Shown: positions 1 through 10,860, numbered from the stretch's first letter. The stretch is 64,000 nt of DNA from Diphasiastrum complanatum (GCA_029204225.1 CM055111.1:16291019-16355018), one strand, 5' to 3'. Numbers and translations: made by a program. Notes: generated by a model from the sequence alone, not told the origin.

Positions 1-412
1 TGGAGGCAATCTAATATCTTGGCTTTCCAAAAAGCAAGATACTATATCTCTCTCTTCATGTGAGGCTGAGTACAAAGCACTCACTACAACTACCAAAGAG
101 GTGCTTTGTATCAAGAGGTTATTAATGGAGCTAAAGTGCATCAAGGAAAATGATCTACCAATGATCAAGTGTGATAACATCTCGGCCCAAGCTCTTGCCA
201 ATAGTCCCATATTTCATGCAAGAAGCAAGCACAAAGAAGTGTCACACCATTTTGTGAGAGAAAAGCTTATTGGAGGAGAAATCTATTTGGAGCATGTCAA
301 CTCGTCCTCTTGTATTGCTGATCTACTCACCAAGCCTTTGAGCAAAAGTGCTTTCATCAAGCATAGATCTAATCTTGGAGTTATATCAAGATCAATGCTT
401 AAATCTTCATAG
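1..412 (+). CDS. Copia-A copy 1, C-terminal end of pol (RNase H region), partial
   Basis: The frame is open from the window edge to a TAG at 410-412. It encodes the end of a Ty1/copia polyprotein: the LSKKQDTISLSSCEAEYKAL block of RNase H, which degrades the RNA strand during reverse transcription, then the KHKEVSHHF block and the tail ending LTKPLSKSAF..MLKSS. It matches the minus-strand copy at 48472-49089 almost residue for residue. One visible change is W to C in VLCIKRLL. A purine-rich tract (about 420-430) and an LTR follow directly, as expected for the 3' end of a copia element. The upstream part lies outside the window. Confidence 0.9.
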   Translation, partial: GGNLISWLSKKQDTISLSSCEAEYKALTTTTKEVLCIKRLLMELKCIKENDLPMIKCDNISAQALANSPIFHARSKHKEVSHHFVREKLIGGEIYLEHVNSSSCIADLLTKPLSKSAFIKHRSNLGVISRSMLKSS

Positions 413-430
413 ATAATTTTTTAGGAGGAG

Positions 431-1164
431 TAAGAAGAATTGGAAAAGATTATCTATGTTAGATATAGGGGTCTTATGTCTCTTATATCAAGCATCTAGG
501 TGTAGGATGTTGATAGGAACAAATTTGGCATAGATGACAAATAATGCATTTCCACTTGTAATGCCACTATTGAGCCAAAATAGAGTAAGAGGCTAAACTC
601 ATGCCAATCAGAGTGTAGACAAGTGTAGTGCTTTTGTTCGACGGATTCTAAGAGGTCCAATAGGATTTAGAGGTGGAACCATGTGAGGTCCAGTAGGAAT
701 TTGAGGTGTGCTTGAATATAGTCCAATAGAATTAAGAGGTGTATGGATCAATGGTCCAATAGGATTAAGAGGTGACAAAGTGTGGTCCAATCATAGTTAA
801 GCATAGTGGTAGCTCGTGGATCTACTAGTATCATTGTACTCCTCATTTTGGATCTAATTAATTTGGTGATTGTGTGGATTTTGAGTGTCATTGGATTTCT
901 AGCTTTCTCTCTCTACCCGAGAGCTCATCATGGTTTTTCTCTCTCTACCTAAGGAGAGGAGCTTTTTTCTACTTGAATAATTTTTTAATACTTCCACACG
1001 TGTGAGTGAGAGTTGGAAGTGATTGAATGCATGTAGTAGTGTGTTTTTGCCATAGAATCAAACATAGATCTTGAATCTCAATCTAATCTTCATCTTGGTG
1101 CATCTACACACCTTAGGAGATCACAAGTACATGTTGTGGACAATCCACACGTGTGAAATCAACA
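431..1164 (+). repeat. Copia-A LTR shared by two partial copies
   Basis: This 734-bp LTR begins at the degenerate start TAAGAAGAATTG (TGTGAAGAATTG in the other copies) and ends GTGTGAAATCAACA. It carries an array of GGTCCAATAG (CCAAT-box) motifs at about 645-800 and CACACGTGTG palindromes near its 3' end. Pol sequence lies on its left and a primer site plus leader on its right, so one LTR serves as the 3' LTR of one copy and the 5' LTR of the next. Confidence 0.85.
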
Positions 1165-1920
1165 TGGTATCATAGCCTACCTAAAGTTACCATGCATTTT
1201 GATCCATTTAAGTGAAAACTATTCATCATTCTTGAGCTAGAAATTGTCAAGGTCCATTTTCCTAGCTATCTTGTTCAATTTTGGATCAAATGAGATCAAA
1301 AGGACATTGATTGGGTCTGACCTGGTACTATACGGAATCAGGTGCTCAGATACGTGTGAGGAACATCCTATCTCAGTTTGGAAGGTCTCTCTCATGCTTG
1401 ATCCATTGAGCTTGCTTGATAGCTTCTTTTGAAGCTATTTTTGGCTAGTTTTTGATACAATCAGTTTCATTCCATTTGGTTGAGCCAATCAGAAGTTATA
1501 AACTTTTGAAGAGGGTTAGGTAGGGCACCTAGACCTAGGTGGACACATTTGGTTTGGTCAAGAGATTGCTTGGTTGATCCACAATCATAGTTGTATGCTT
1601 ACCAATCTCATCTATATGTGATCTAGACACTGTTTTGAGATCTTAGCCATTTTGTTTCATGCAATATCATTGTATTTGAGTCCAATTTGGTTTCTTAGTG
1701 TACTTCACACGTGCTAAAAGTGTTTGATCCTAGCTTTGTCCATACTCCATCATTTGATATGAAATAGATCTTGTTTTAGAGAGATTTGTGTAGCTAGTGA
1801 GAATCAATTCACAAATAGTTGCAAGATCTTTCATAGGAGAAGATAGTACTCTGTTATTGGATCCTATTGAGAGTGTGTAGCAACATTTATTGTTCTTCAT
1901 TTGAGTTTTCTTCACTTTAA
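1165..1920 (+). other. Copia-A primer-binding site and untranslated leader
   Basis: TGGTATCATAGCC at 1165-1177 directly follows the LTR. It matches the initiator-Met-tRNA primer site TGGTATCAGAGCC except for one G to T change. The following ~740 bp is the non-coding leader also found at 19013-19532 and, inverted, at 52514-53202. It leads straight to the gag start codon at 1921. Confidence 0.85.
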
Positions 1921-3041
1921 ATGTCTTCAATGGGTTTATCCTTGTTGGAACCAAGTGAAAGATTGTCCACTTCAAGCTATTCAATCTGGAAAATGAGGAT
2001 GGAGTCCATCTTGATCCTTCAAGACATGATGGACATAGTTACTGGCCTTGAAGAAGAACCACAAGTTCTTCAAGAGGTTCAAAAATACAACAAGAGAGCT
2101 AGGATGGCTCTCCACTACATTAAGATGAATGTCTCTAATGAGATATTGAGGGAGATAGGTACTTGTACAACAGCCAAAGAAGCTTGGGATTGTCTCAAGA
2201 CTATCTATGAGGCTAAGAATACCTCTAGGCTTCTCACTCTTAGGAATCAAATCTTTCAAAGTAGCCAAAAGAGTGATGAGAGTGCATCTAGTTATGTTTT
2301 GAGAGTAAAAGATATTCATAGACAGCTTGCTTGTATTGGTGATTCCATCAATCAAAATGACCTAGTTCAAGTCATTCTCAATGGCTTAAGAAGTGAATTT
2401 GATAACCTTGTCCAATCCTATGTCATTAAGGAGGAGCTACCAAGTTTGGAGGCTCTCCAAAGTGTGCTTATTTCAGAAGAATCAAGACAAGAGTACAAGC
2501 TCTTGAGGATGGACAAGCTCTCTCTCACTCATAATGATGGCAAAGCTCTCTTTGCCAAGGATAAGCACAAAGGGAGGAGCAAGAACCAACATCAACAATC
2601 CTCAAGCAAGGAAAAAGTCAAATCCAAAGACAAAGATGAGGAGGAAGATGATTCCTCTAATGCTTCATCATCCAAGCTCAAGAAGAAGAAGATCAGGTGC
2701 TTTTATTGTGGCAAGAAAGGCCATTATGCCACCAATTGCTTCAAGAAGAAGAATCAACTCAAGCAAGCCAACATTACCAATGAGAAGGAAGACACTATTG
2801 CAAGTGATGGAGAGAGATCTCTTATGGTCTCTAGTTTCTCATCTACTCCTTTCAAGAAGGACGGACTATGGTATATTGATAGTGGAGCCTCTTCACATAT
2901 GTGTAGCTCCAAGGACTCTTTCTCTTCTATTGCACCTTATGATGGAGTCAAGAAATCAATAAACACTGCAAATGATTTTGAATGTCCTATTGAAGGCATA
3001 GGGAACATTCCCTTGAAGCTTGCATCCTCTAAAGTTCTTTC
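1921..3041 (+). pseudogene. Copia-A gag and start of protease, truncated by inversion
   Basis: An open frame from ATG 1921 encodes a copia Gag: the YSIWKMRMESIL block near residue 20, a Gag core, a lysine/serine-rich linker, the zinc knuckle CFYCGKKGHYATNC near residue 260 that binds RNA, then the retropepsin motif WYIDSGASSHMC. It is about 95% like the intact-length gag at 51201-52513. Family sequence stops at 3041 (..SSKVLS), where the DNA flips to the opposite strand; the computed frame runs on to 3144 with unrelated residues. The gag half is undamaged, but integrase and reverse transcriptase are absent. Confidence 0.9.
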
Positions 3042-3508
3042 CAAAAGATGTCCCAACCTCCTATGCCATAATTCCTCCATAGAGAGCTTGTTCACAAGAG
3101 CAACATTACAAGCAGTCACATACTCATTTGAATCTAGTTCATAGATGCCTCCAAATCTAGATCCTAATGCAAGTATCTCATCATTCTTCTTGATAGTGCA
3201 AGTATCAACATTGAATTTTACATCAAGGCCATTATCAAGCAATTGGCCAACACTAATAAGATTCTTGGTAAGCTTAGGTACATAAAGAACTTTAGAGAGA
3301 GAAAGAACTTTAGAGGATGCAAGCTTCAAGGGAATGTTCCCTATGCCTTCAATAGGACATTCCAAATCATTTGCATTGTATATTGATTTCTTGACTCCAT
3401 CATAAGGTGCAATAGAAGAGAAAGAGTCCTTGGAGCTACACATATGTGAAGAGGCTCCACTATCAATATACCATAGGCTGTCCTTCTTAAAAGGAGTAGA
3501 TGAGAAAC
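2834..3508. repeat. Fold-back inverted duplication inside Copia-A (208-bp arms)
   Basis: The 208 bp at 2834-3041 recur in inverted orientation at 3301-3508. Both encode the same stretch from FSSTPFKK to SSKVLS, once on each strand. The 259-bp spacer belongs to the minus-strand copy and continues downstream in the family (GAG-pre-integrase region). The left junction reads ctttccaaaagatgtccc. The arms differ at several bases, so the event is not brand new. Confidence 0.88.
3045..3508 (-). pseudogene. Copia-A protease / GAG-pre-integrase fragment, inverted
   Basis: Reading leftward from 3508 the frame encodes WYIDSGASSHMC (retropepsin active site), LSKVLYVPKLTKNLISVGQL, and then the integrase zinc-finger start ELWHRRLGH, where it breaks at about 3050. 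It is the complementary product of the fold-back event. The leftward frame runs on past the junction with unrelated residues. It has no promoter or start of its own and is not a gene. Confidence 0.85.
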
Positions 3509-4455
3509 AAAATGCAAAAATAAGCTTCGCAGAGGCCAAAAATCTTGTATATAGATAAAAACACATGTGTGGAGCCTGTTCCCACTTGTGAAAATAGTGT
3601 ACTTGTCATGTACCATAATCATATAGGTTGTACATATGATTTCATTCAAGTTCTAGTGGCTAAAAAGGCCAAAAACTAGTTTTCTAGACATATGACACAT
3701 GGCATCAGTCTATTGCCTGCATGAGCCACATCCTTTGGTTAGGTGTCACATCCCATGTGTAGAGGATAGCTCACATGTGTGGAATAAGCTGAAGTAGACG
3801 AATTTTGACTTCTAGAAGATTTTCAAGTAGATCTCCATATAGAAGGAAAATGGACCAAAAGTGCCCAAAATAGAAGGTTTTGTCCAAGTGTCAGTTTTGC
3901 ATGATGAATCATCATATGACAAAGCACTGTCACACATGTGGGATCAAAGGGATGATCAGTACCACGAGCTCCCATTTATTGTATATATAGAGCCACATTT
4001 GGCCATAATCAGTGTGAGACACCAATCTTGGTTTTGGAGGCAATTTTGAGTGATTCTCTCCATTTGTCTACATTTGTTTTGATTGGTTTGAGGTTCTATC
4101 AATGTGTACTTGATTTTCAGGTTGGAGTTCATACTCAGACAATGTTTCACACGTGTGAAACCAGAAAGTACACTTACCTTCAATTAATGATTGTTCTTGT
4201 TAGGATTTTGTGTCTAGAATTGATCTAGATTGATCTTAATCTGAAGTAGATTGATAGATCAAGTAATCTGACAACCAATCTTTCTTGAGGATCAGATTAG
4301 AATCCACTCTTGGTCCTTATTTGTACTTTTTGCACAAAATGGATAACTCAGCCTTGTAGAAATCGGAAAAGAATTTCAAAGGGAATTTTTATTCGATTTC
4401 TTAGCTAATTTCAGTCACCATTAATTTGATGAATACTAACTTCATTTTTCTTCAG
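3509..4455. other. Unassigned DNA with one 18-bp perfect palindrome
   Basis: I see no gene here. The palindrome GTTTCACACGTGTGAAAC lies at 4144-4161. The sequence after it (..tggtccttatttgtactttttgcacaa at about 4312-4335) resembles the stretch following a similar CACACGTGTG at about 35775-35785, so this may be an old LTR-type repeat shared with 35.4-36.0 kb. Confidence 0.4.
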
Positions 4456-5929
4456 ACACAAACCTTTCATGAAAGCACAAGAAGCCATGGTCAAAAGCCT
4501 TAATTGTCATGATTGGGTAGAATGTCCGGCCTTGTACTCGATCAACTCCAAGGATGAGGAACTTCAAATATTTTTTATTTTATTTAGAGACATGGTATGC
4601 TTATCTTTTGAAACTGTTTATGTTGAACATGAGTAATTGTCTTTAATTACTTTTTGTAAACATCTTTTTCAACTGCTTTAACTATGCTCAGCATAAGGTT
4701 CTCACATGGTATGCTTATCTTTCAAAATTGTTTATGTTGAGCACGAGTATTTGTCTTTAAAGATTTTTAGTAAACATTCGTTTCAACTGCTTTAACCATG
4801 CTCAACATGAGATTCTCACATGAGTTGTTGATTCTATGATTTTGAGAAATTATTCATGCTAAGCATAGGTGCATTCTAACATATGCAATTTCTTATTTTT
4901 TCAGAGTTCTGAGATCAGAAGAGTGGACAACTTTTCGCACAATTGAGGACCCACCTTCAAAAGGCAAAAGCTGAGAGAAGACAACGGGAGAGTCATCAGG
5001 CTAGGGACACGAGCATCGACGATGATCCGAAGGAGACATTTGTCATGAAGTCTGTTGATGACCCCCCTTGTTCTTATACAATTCAACAAGGCGATGCAAG
5101 ATAAATCACAAAGTTTGTGAAAAGAAGACCATACACTCTTTGCATCATAGACATTCCTTACACTTTTAAACTAGCGGGATCGTTGAATGACGATCATCCT
5201 TTTAAATATATTGAGATGAAAGAAGTTGTTGCTAATTTTTTGGAGGACACCACAGCTCCACTTTGGAGGCTAATGGTATTCCACTCCAGTTGGCAATAGA
5301 TTGGCATGCACAAAGCATTTCTTGAAGTTTGCAATGCAAACATCAAGAATGCAATTTGGTAAGTAGCTATTTTACTTTGCCCTAAACACATTCATAGTCT
5401 ATTTCTTTTATTTGAATTTTTTTACCTTGGATCGAGCATTTTTTAATCATTTTGGTGGTGCTCGACTTTGTAATGAGATTGAATATCTCTCTATCGGCAA
5501 ATTTTTCAACTGATGGCAAGAGGTCAATGCTACATTGCAACACTGCAAGAAGTATTGCTTTTAGTAACCATATCAAAAAAAATTTGCAATGACAAAAAGT
5601 TAAAAAATTATAATTGGATCTGTGGCTTCTTCATAGCAAAAGCCATAACAACTTGTAGATAGATTGATAGACACGTTTTCTCATCCAATTGATTGGATTT
5701 TGGATTTATTTAGTGGTAGCGAGACAACTAGTGCATGTGCTATCCAAAAGGATAGACATGTGGCAAGAGTAGAGCTAGATGAGAGTTTAGTAAGTTTTAT
5801 TAAAATGAGACTAATAGGAGTTTCAGTTTTGTCAGACGAGTTTCAAAAAGTGGGTAAATTAGGCTTCTCAGAAGATAGTGTTGCTCCACTTTGCAAAGAG
5901 CCCCAACGACCTACTAGTGGTAGGTGATG
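4456..5929 (+). pseudogene. Beta-group amino-DNA-methyltransferase-like gene, copy 1, broken
   Basis: Four putative exons in order: 4456-4594 (HKPFMKAQEAMVKSLNCHDW..), 4905-5358 (charged linker, then IIDIPYTF in the place of a DPPY motif IV, then FLEVCNANIKNAIW), about 5430-5517 (FFNHFGGARLCNEIEY) and about 5640-5929 (RLIDTFSHPIDWILDLFSG, a motif I for S-adenosylmethionine binding). Motif IV before motif I is the order of beta-group N6-adenine/N4-cytosine methyltransferases. Introns look like GT-AG (gtatgc..ttttcag; gtaagt at 5359). Decay is clear: DPPY is DIPY, the glycine motif reads SGSETT, and stops lie at about 5103, 5297 and 5515. Exon 4 aligns closely with the fragment at 14354-14812. 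Exon limits are inferred by eye; the family call is from motifs only. Confidence 0.58.
4591..4818 (+). repeat. Tandem duplication (2 x 114 bp) in the first putative intron
   Basis: The unit starting catggtatgcttatctt at 4591 repeats at 4705, and a third start (cacatgag) at about 4817 marks the end. The duplicated segment includes the exon end and GT donor, so two candidate donors exist. Confidence 0.8.
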
Positions 5930-8114
5930 AAGGTGATCTAGAATAGGTGGTTGAACAATCTTACAATGTTGTAGTGGAAGTCATTACACACAGGACTAGT
6001 CTCCTGTTCAAGTAGATTCAAATCTTAGAAGGGCTGCTTGTCTTGACCCAAATGATTTGGTTGAAATTTTTTGAGTACAGTGTGCAAATAATGTCACAAT
6101 TTCTTAAACAACAAATACTTTTATCTTCTAAAAAAGAATCAATATATTTACTAAGAATGGTTATTTCTGAAATTTGTTGATTTTTAAACATCTTTTTGCT
6201 ATTTAGGTTTACTAATTATTCATATTGGTTAGTTAGACAAATGCATGCTGCTAACAACCTAAACAATGCACTCATTCAATTAACAAATTCTCAACACATT
6301 CCATTAGTATGACAACTACCTTTCAGACAACAGTCTCTTATCAAGTTACTCCCGGTAGACCACCAAATTTGTTAGCGTCTGGCAGGTCATAATTGCATAT
6401 TTGACCACCGACAACTAGTTCCAAACATGTTTACCTTGTAAACCAGTGATACAGATAATTACTCTTCCAAACAACATTCTTTGAAAAGATTTCGGCTCTC
6501 GGCAGACGCACCAAATTTGTTAGTGTCTGGCAGGTCATAGTTGCTCACTTGACCGACAACCAGTTCCTAACATGTATACTTTGTAGACCAGTGATATAGA
6601 TAATTACTATTTCAAACAACACTCCTTGAAAAGAGTTCGGCTTTCGGCAGACGCACCAAATTTGTTAGGCTTTTATCTCCCAAGGAGATCAACACTGAGA
6701 AGAAAACAACTTAACATGGAACAAGATTTTCAATATTATACTGCTACGAGGATGGTTGCACATGTCCCAAACTTGACACTAAGCTAACGATCCCTAACAT
6801 GTTTTAACAACCAAACTCTACCTTCACAGCTAATAGAGGATTTCCAAGCCTCTAGAGGCATAGCTGATAAAGGGATATACAGTCATCCTTAGTTCTATAA
6901 TTTGAAATCTTGCTCACTTATAGAGTTCTTGAGGTACTCTCCTCGAGGATCTCTCCCATTATTATTTCAACCATTAGTACTATTGGCTGAGCCTGGTGAT
7001 TGTACTAGGATTTCTAGCGACGGTTGTGTTACTTCTACATAGTGGGCGGATAAAGCATTAGTCAGGCACCAAGATCTATCAATAGTGAGTTCATAGATCT
7101 CAAAGTAGCTATAGTCTCCACAATGTTGTATTTTGATCATGACATGCCCTGATCATAAATAACAATAGGATGTTGCCACGAACGAACATAGAAGGCGGTC
7201 AACAACTAGATAGAGTAAAACTTGTAACTTCTCTGGAAATTGTTGGTTCACATAACACAACCAAAACTCACACAGGCTTCTAAGGTCTCTAGAAATAGTT
7301 GACTCAGTCAAGGGTACAGTGTCCAAGTTTTGAACCTCAATATTTTAATAAAAAATCAAGGTCCTTGTGGTTTGGACAAAAAAAAAATCAAATTTTTTTT
7401 GATTTCAACCCTCAAACAGATATGTCTCACTATGGGCGTGTTCCTAGGGTTGTGTTCAAGTTTTGCAGAGCAAAGTAGATAGTTGTGCGATTTTTATTTA
7501 TGGCAAGAATCACTTAAAGTCACTCAAAATCACTTTTTTTGTAAGGACAAATTCGTACAGGGTATATGTGAGTTGGAAAGGTACTAAGGAAGCTAAAAAT
7601 AACATGGGCAAATTTTAGTTGTGGTCCTCAATATCTGTGCCAGATTGGGTTGACCAAAAATAACAAAAATTGCATTGACTGCTCAAAATTCAAGCTTTTC
7701 TCACTGTAGAGAATTTGCACAGGTCATTAGGAACTCGTGCAACTAGTTTTTGAGCCATAATGACAGTTGGTGTTTTATTCTGAAGATCTTTTTGGAAAAG
7801 CTTGGTTTGAGTTGATGGTTTTTGACAAGGATGAGCTCCGAAGAACTCGCACAAGGTACTGATGGATTTGGCACTGTGAAATCTGTATTTATGAAGATCT
7901 GCGAGTTTATTTGAGGTGATTTGGTGTGTGATCATTGTCAAAGAACATGCCAAAACAGCTAATTGGTCCACTTTTTGGCCTTATAGAAACTTGCACAAGG
8001 AATATTCAAAAGGCTGATGTTCTGTTCAAGTTTTGTGCAAGTGGACAAGTTTTGTTGGTAATGTTTGATGCAAAGAAATCAGAGAAACTTAAATTTTTTT
8101 GTAAAAACACTTAA
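5930..8114. other. No gene seen; AT-rich, contains a short tandem repeat
   Basis: No frame longer than about 90 codons looks real. The only structured part is the tandem repeat at 6360-6668. Several homopolymer runs (about 7380-7400) and decayed sequence suggest old transposon DNA. Confidence 0.5.
6360..6668 (+). repeat. Tandem repeat, about 146-bp unit, 2.1 copies
   Basis: The anchor accaaatttgttag occurs at 6363, 6510 and 6655 (spacings 147 and 145). Between anchors both units carry tctggcaggtcata, gtgatacagataattact and cggctctcggcagacg with scattered changes. Confidence 0.88.
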
Positions 8115-8337
8115 ACGTATGCTGTGAAGGTCGGACTGGCACAGATGCTTAGAGGTGGTGTGATCATGGACGTTGTGGATGTGGAGCAGGTGCGCATTGC
8201 CGAAGAGGCGGGTGTGGTTGCAGTCATGGCCTTGGAGCGTGTTCCTGCGGACATCAGGGCACAGGGTGGAGTTGCTCGGATGAGCGATCTAGGTCTGATT
8301 AAGGAAATAAAGAAGGTTGTCATGATACCTATGATGG
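8115..8337 (+). pseudogene. PDX1: PDX1 (pyridoxal 5'-phosphate synthase subunit) fragment
   Basis: About 74 codons without a stop encode [38 protein letters not shown] and [11 protein letters not shown]. This is the highly conserved N-terminal region of PDX1, the ammonia-accepting, ring-forming subunit of vitamin B6 synthesis (glutaminase partner PDX2). A full PDX1 has about 300 residues; the similarity stops after ..VVMIPMMA, just before the conserved K/RIGH segment, and runs into Copia-B sequence. Changes such as DPQ to DLG in MSDLG and the loss of three quarters of the barrel make it non-functional. It is probably a gene piece captured by or trapped next to a retroelement. Confidence 0.88.
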
Positions 8338-8420
8338 CGATTCATATGCATAATACATCGATCAGTACAATAAGCCTTGAATTCATTGGAAATGTACTCA
8401 ACAAAGGAAGTCTCTCGATC

Positions 8421-9990
8421 GTTATCATGTGAACTATGCCCTAATGAGTGACATTTTGAAGTGTCGAGAGCCATCAACCTTTGATGAGGCAAAAGATCAC
8501 AAAGAATGGCAAAGGCCAATGGAAGAGGAAATATAATCTATCCACAGGCATGATACATGGGAGTTGGTTGATCTACCACTTGGAAAGAAAATCTTTGACA
8601 ACAAATGGGTGTTTAGAACAAAGTTTCATGCGGATGGCACGATAGCAAAGCATAAGGCATGCCTAGTAGTGAAGGGTTATGAGCAAAGCAAAGGAATTGA
8701 CTATGAAGAGACATTTGCTCCAGTGGCTAAGTGGACTACGCTACGCCTTATCATTGCCTTAAAATCTCATTTTGGGTGGAAGATCCATCAAATGGATGTG
8801 CAGTCCGCATTTTTAAATGGTGACTTAGAGGAAGAAGTTTACATGGTCCAACCGCAGGGCTTCATGGCAAAAGGGCAAGAACAGAAGGTATGTAAACTAC
8901 ACAAAGCACTTTATGGCCTTAAGCAAGTGCCACATGCATGGTATGGATGCATTGACAATTACTTTCTTTCTCATGGGTTTGTAAGAACAAATTCAGATCC
9001 AAATCTTTACGTTTTTATAAATGATGGAAACATTGCCTTGATTGTACTTTACGTTGATGATATCATTATCACGGACAATGATGAGAACCTCACTCGTTCT
9101 ATCAAAGCCAACTTATGCAAGCAGTTTGAGATGACAGATTTAGATCTTATGTACTATTTCTTGGGTGTTGAAGTATGGCAAACTGGCAGTGATATCAGGT
9201 TATGTCAAAACAAGTATGTGGGCAAAATATTAGATAGATTTCACATGACAGAGTGCAAACCTTCCATTACCCCTTGCGAAGCTGGTAAGAAATTATCTTG
9301 TATTGATGATAGTGCACATGTTGATGCTACTCTATTTCATTAGCTAGTTGGGAGTTTGATATATCTTATGACTACACGTCCTGATATCTGCTATGCTGTA
9401 AGTTTGATTAGCCAATTCATGTCGTCACCCACTATGGACCATTGGAAAGCTGCAAAAAGGATTTTGAGATATGTGAAAGGTACACCTAACCTTGGCCTAA
9501 TCTACAAAAGACAAAGTGTTTTACCTAAATTATAGGGTTATGTTGACGCTGATTGGGTAGGAAGTATAGATGATAGAAAGTCAACAACAGGTTATACCTT
9601 CAATTTTGGCAGCGATTGTTTTTTATAATCTAGCAAGAAGCAAGATACTATTTCTCTTTCTTCTATAGAAGCCGAATATAAAGCGTTGAGTTCTGCTACC
9701 CAGGAAGCTATTTGTTGTTATGTGAGACTGGCATGACGCAGGTAAATCCTACTGTTATTTTTTGTGACAGTCAAAGTGGAATACAATTGGCTAAGAATCC
9801 TATCTTTCACGCAAGGACAAAACATATTGAAGTGAAATATCACTTTTTGTGTGAGAAGTTACAATCTGAAGATATAAGTATTGTACATTGTTCTACGTTA
9901 TTACAAGTTGTTGATATATTTACAAAAGCTTTAAGTAAAGAAAAGTTTGAGACTTTTAGAGCCAAACTTGGCTTAGATCTGGTTATGTAA
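8421..9990 (+). pseudogene. Copia-B reverse transcriptase / RNase H, with stops
   Basis: The frame encodes the end of the integrase-RT linker (EPSTFDEAKDHKEW), the RT core (NKWVFRTKFHADG, YEETFAPVAKWTTLR, HQMDVQSAFLNGDLEEEVYM, KALYGLKQVPHAWY), the catalytic YVDD at about 9050-9061 and RNase H (DWVGSIDDRKSTTGY, KKQDTISLSSIEAEYKAL, then the tail to 9990). In-frame stops lie at about 8535, 9341, 9533 and 9627, and there is a frame change near 9710, so no product is expected. YVDD and the surrounding RT motifs are intact. Confidence 0.88.
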
Positions 9991-10023
9991 AAAGCCTTTA
10001 CTTGTAATACTATCACGGAGGTA

Positions 10024-10247
10024 TGTTAAGTAAACTCTAAAACAAAGAAAGACATTGATCATTGAGGGAGAGAGTTAAAATAGCAATGATCGACTTATAC
10101 AGTGCTTTCTTATTTCGACGGCACCACGTGTGCTTAGTTCTAGAGTTATCGGCCCATCTTTCTTTTATGAGCCCCTTGAGTGCTTTTTAAGCAACTTATC
10201 TTTGTACTTACTTATTAGTTGAATATACAGTTTGATGAGAGTAAGAT
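10024..10247 (+). repeat. Copia-B 3' LTR, truncated
   Basis: It starts TGTTAAGTAAACTC after the purine tract and matches the inverted LTR at 22425-22565 (for example the stretch gatggcccgataactctaga on the other strand). Matching ends after gatgagagtaa. Confidence 0.85.
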
Positions 10248-10860
10248 TTATCCTTCAGAGTAAATAGAGCATTTTTGGAATCACCATTGTCGTCATAGCG
10301 TTCACGAGCTTCTACTTCCTCCTTAACTCTGTCTATTGCCTTTTGAAGTGTCATTGTCGCATCTTTCGCCAATAAGGTTCTTGTTGTGTGGAATGACTTG
10401 GGTAGGGCTCGAAGAAAATAACTAAGCTATTTTTCCTTTGAAATTATATTTTCTGCGCCAGAATTCTCCAAGGAAATAACCAAGTCTTTTATTTTTTGCA
10501 CGAATGTGTTCAGGTCTTTTCCGTCCCACTGTAGGAAAGTTAATTGGTCTTCCAAGAACATGATCTGATTACGAGATCGAGTCTCATTCTTGGTTTGTGA
10601 AATTGATGTAAGATCTAGTATTATATTGTCATGCACTGAAGACTCAATAATTGCTATAGCTTTGTCATTCCTAAACTCCATTCTCGAAGTTCTTTGCCAG
10701 AAGTAGCTACTGGCTTCTCCTCTATTGGTTCTACCCATTGTCATAGACCTTCGCCCTTCAATAAGAGTGAAGCCTTTAATTTCCAAATCAAGTAGTTTGA
10801 ACCTTTTGGATCCAAGATCATAGTGATCTTAGCCTGAATATTGATGATTGACGACATCTT
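10245..10860 (-). pseudogene. Copia-C gag fragment, frameshifted
   Basis: Reading leftward from about 10858: a start MSSIINIQAKITMILDPKG, then NYLIWKLKASLLLKGEGL (the Y..W core of copia Gag, UBN2 type). A frame change near 10680 leads to the helical Gag part (QIMFLEDQLTFLQWDGKDLN, then LSYFLRALPKSFHTTRTLLA and AIDRVKEEVEARE). Stops break both frames. No zinc knuckle remains, because the left side is cut by Copia-B. The product would have been a capsid protein packaging element RNA. Confidence 0.72.

Larger units (their letters stand above)
8345..10247 (+). mobile_element. Copia-B copy 1 (RT, RNase H and partial 3' LTR)
   Basis: A 5'-truncated copia element: reverse transcriptase and RNase H (8400-9990), then a purine-rich tract (cacggaggta) and the first ~224 bp of an LTR starting TGTTAAG at 10024. 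The LTR breaks at about 10247, where unrelated minus-strand gag begins. Its left end adjoins the PDX1 fragment. The LTR matches the inverted copy at 22321-22571. Confidence 0.85.

Noticed and set aside
608-790. Minus-strand frame with repeated NPIGP-like units
   Set aside because: It is a reading of the CCAAT-motif array in the Copia-A LTR. The same frame appears in every LTR copy (18456, 48094, 53593) and reflects DNA repeats, not a protein.
4144-4161. A genuine parS site
   Set aside because: Resemblance is partial and the CACACGTGTG core is a general feature of LTRs in this window; kept only as a low-interest observation.
3861-4228. Overlapping 60-75 codon frames on both strands
   Set aside because: Mutually overlapping, without motifs, in unassigned repeat-like DNA.
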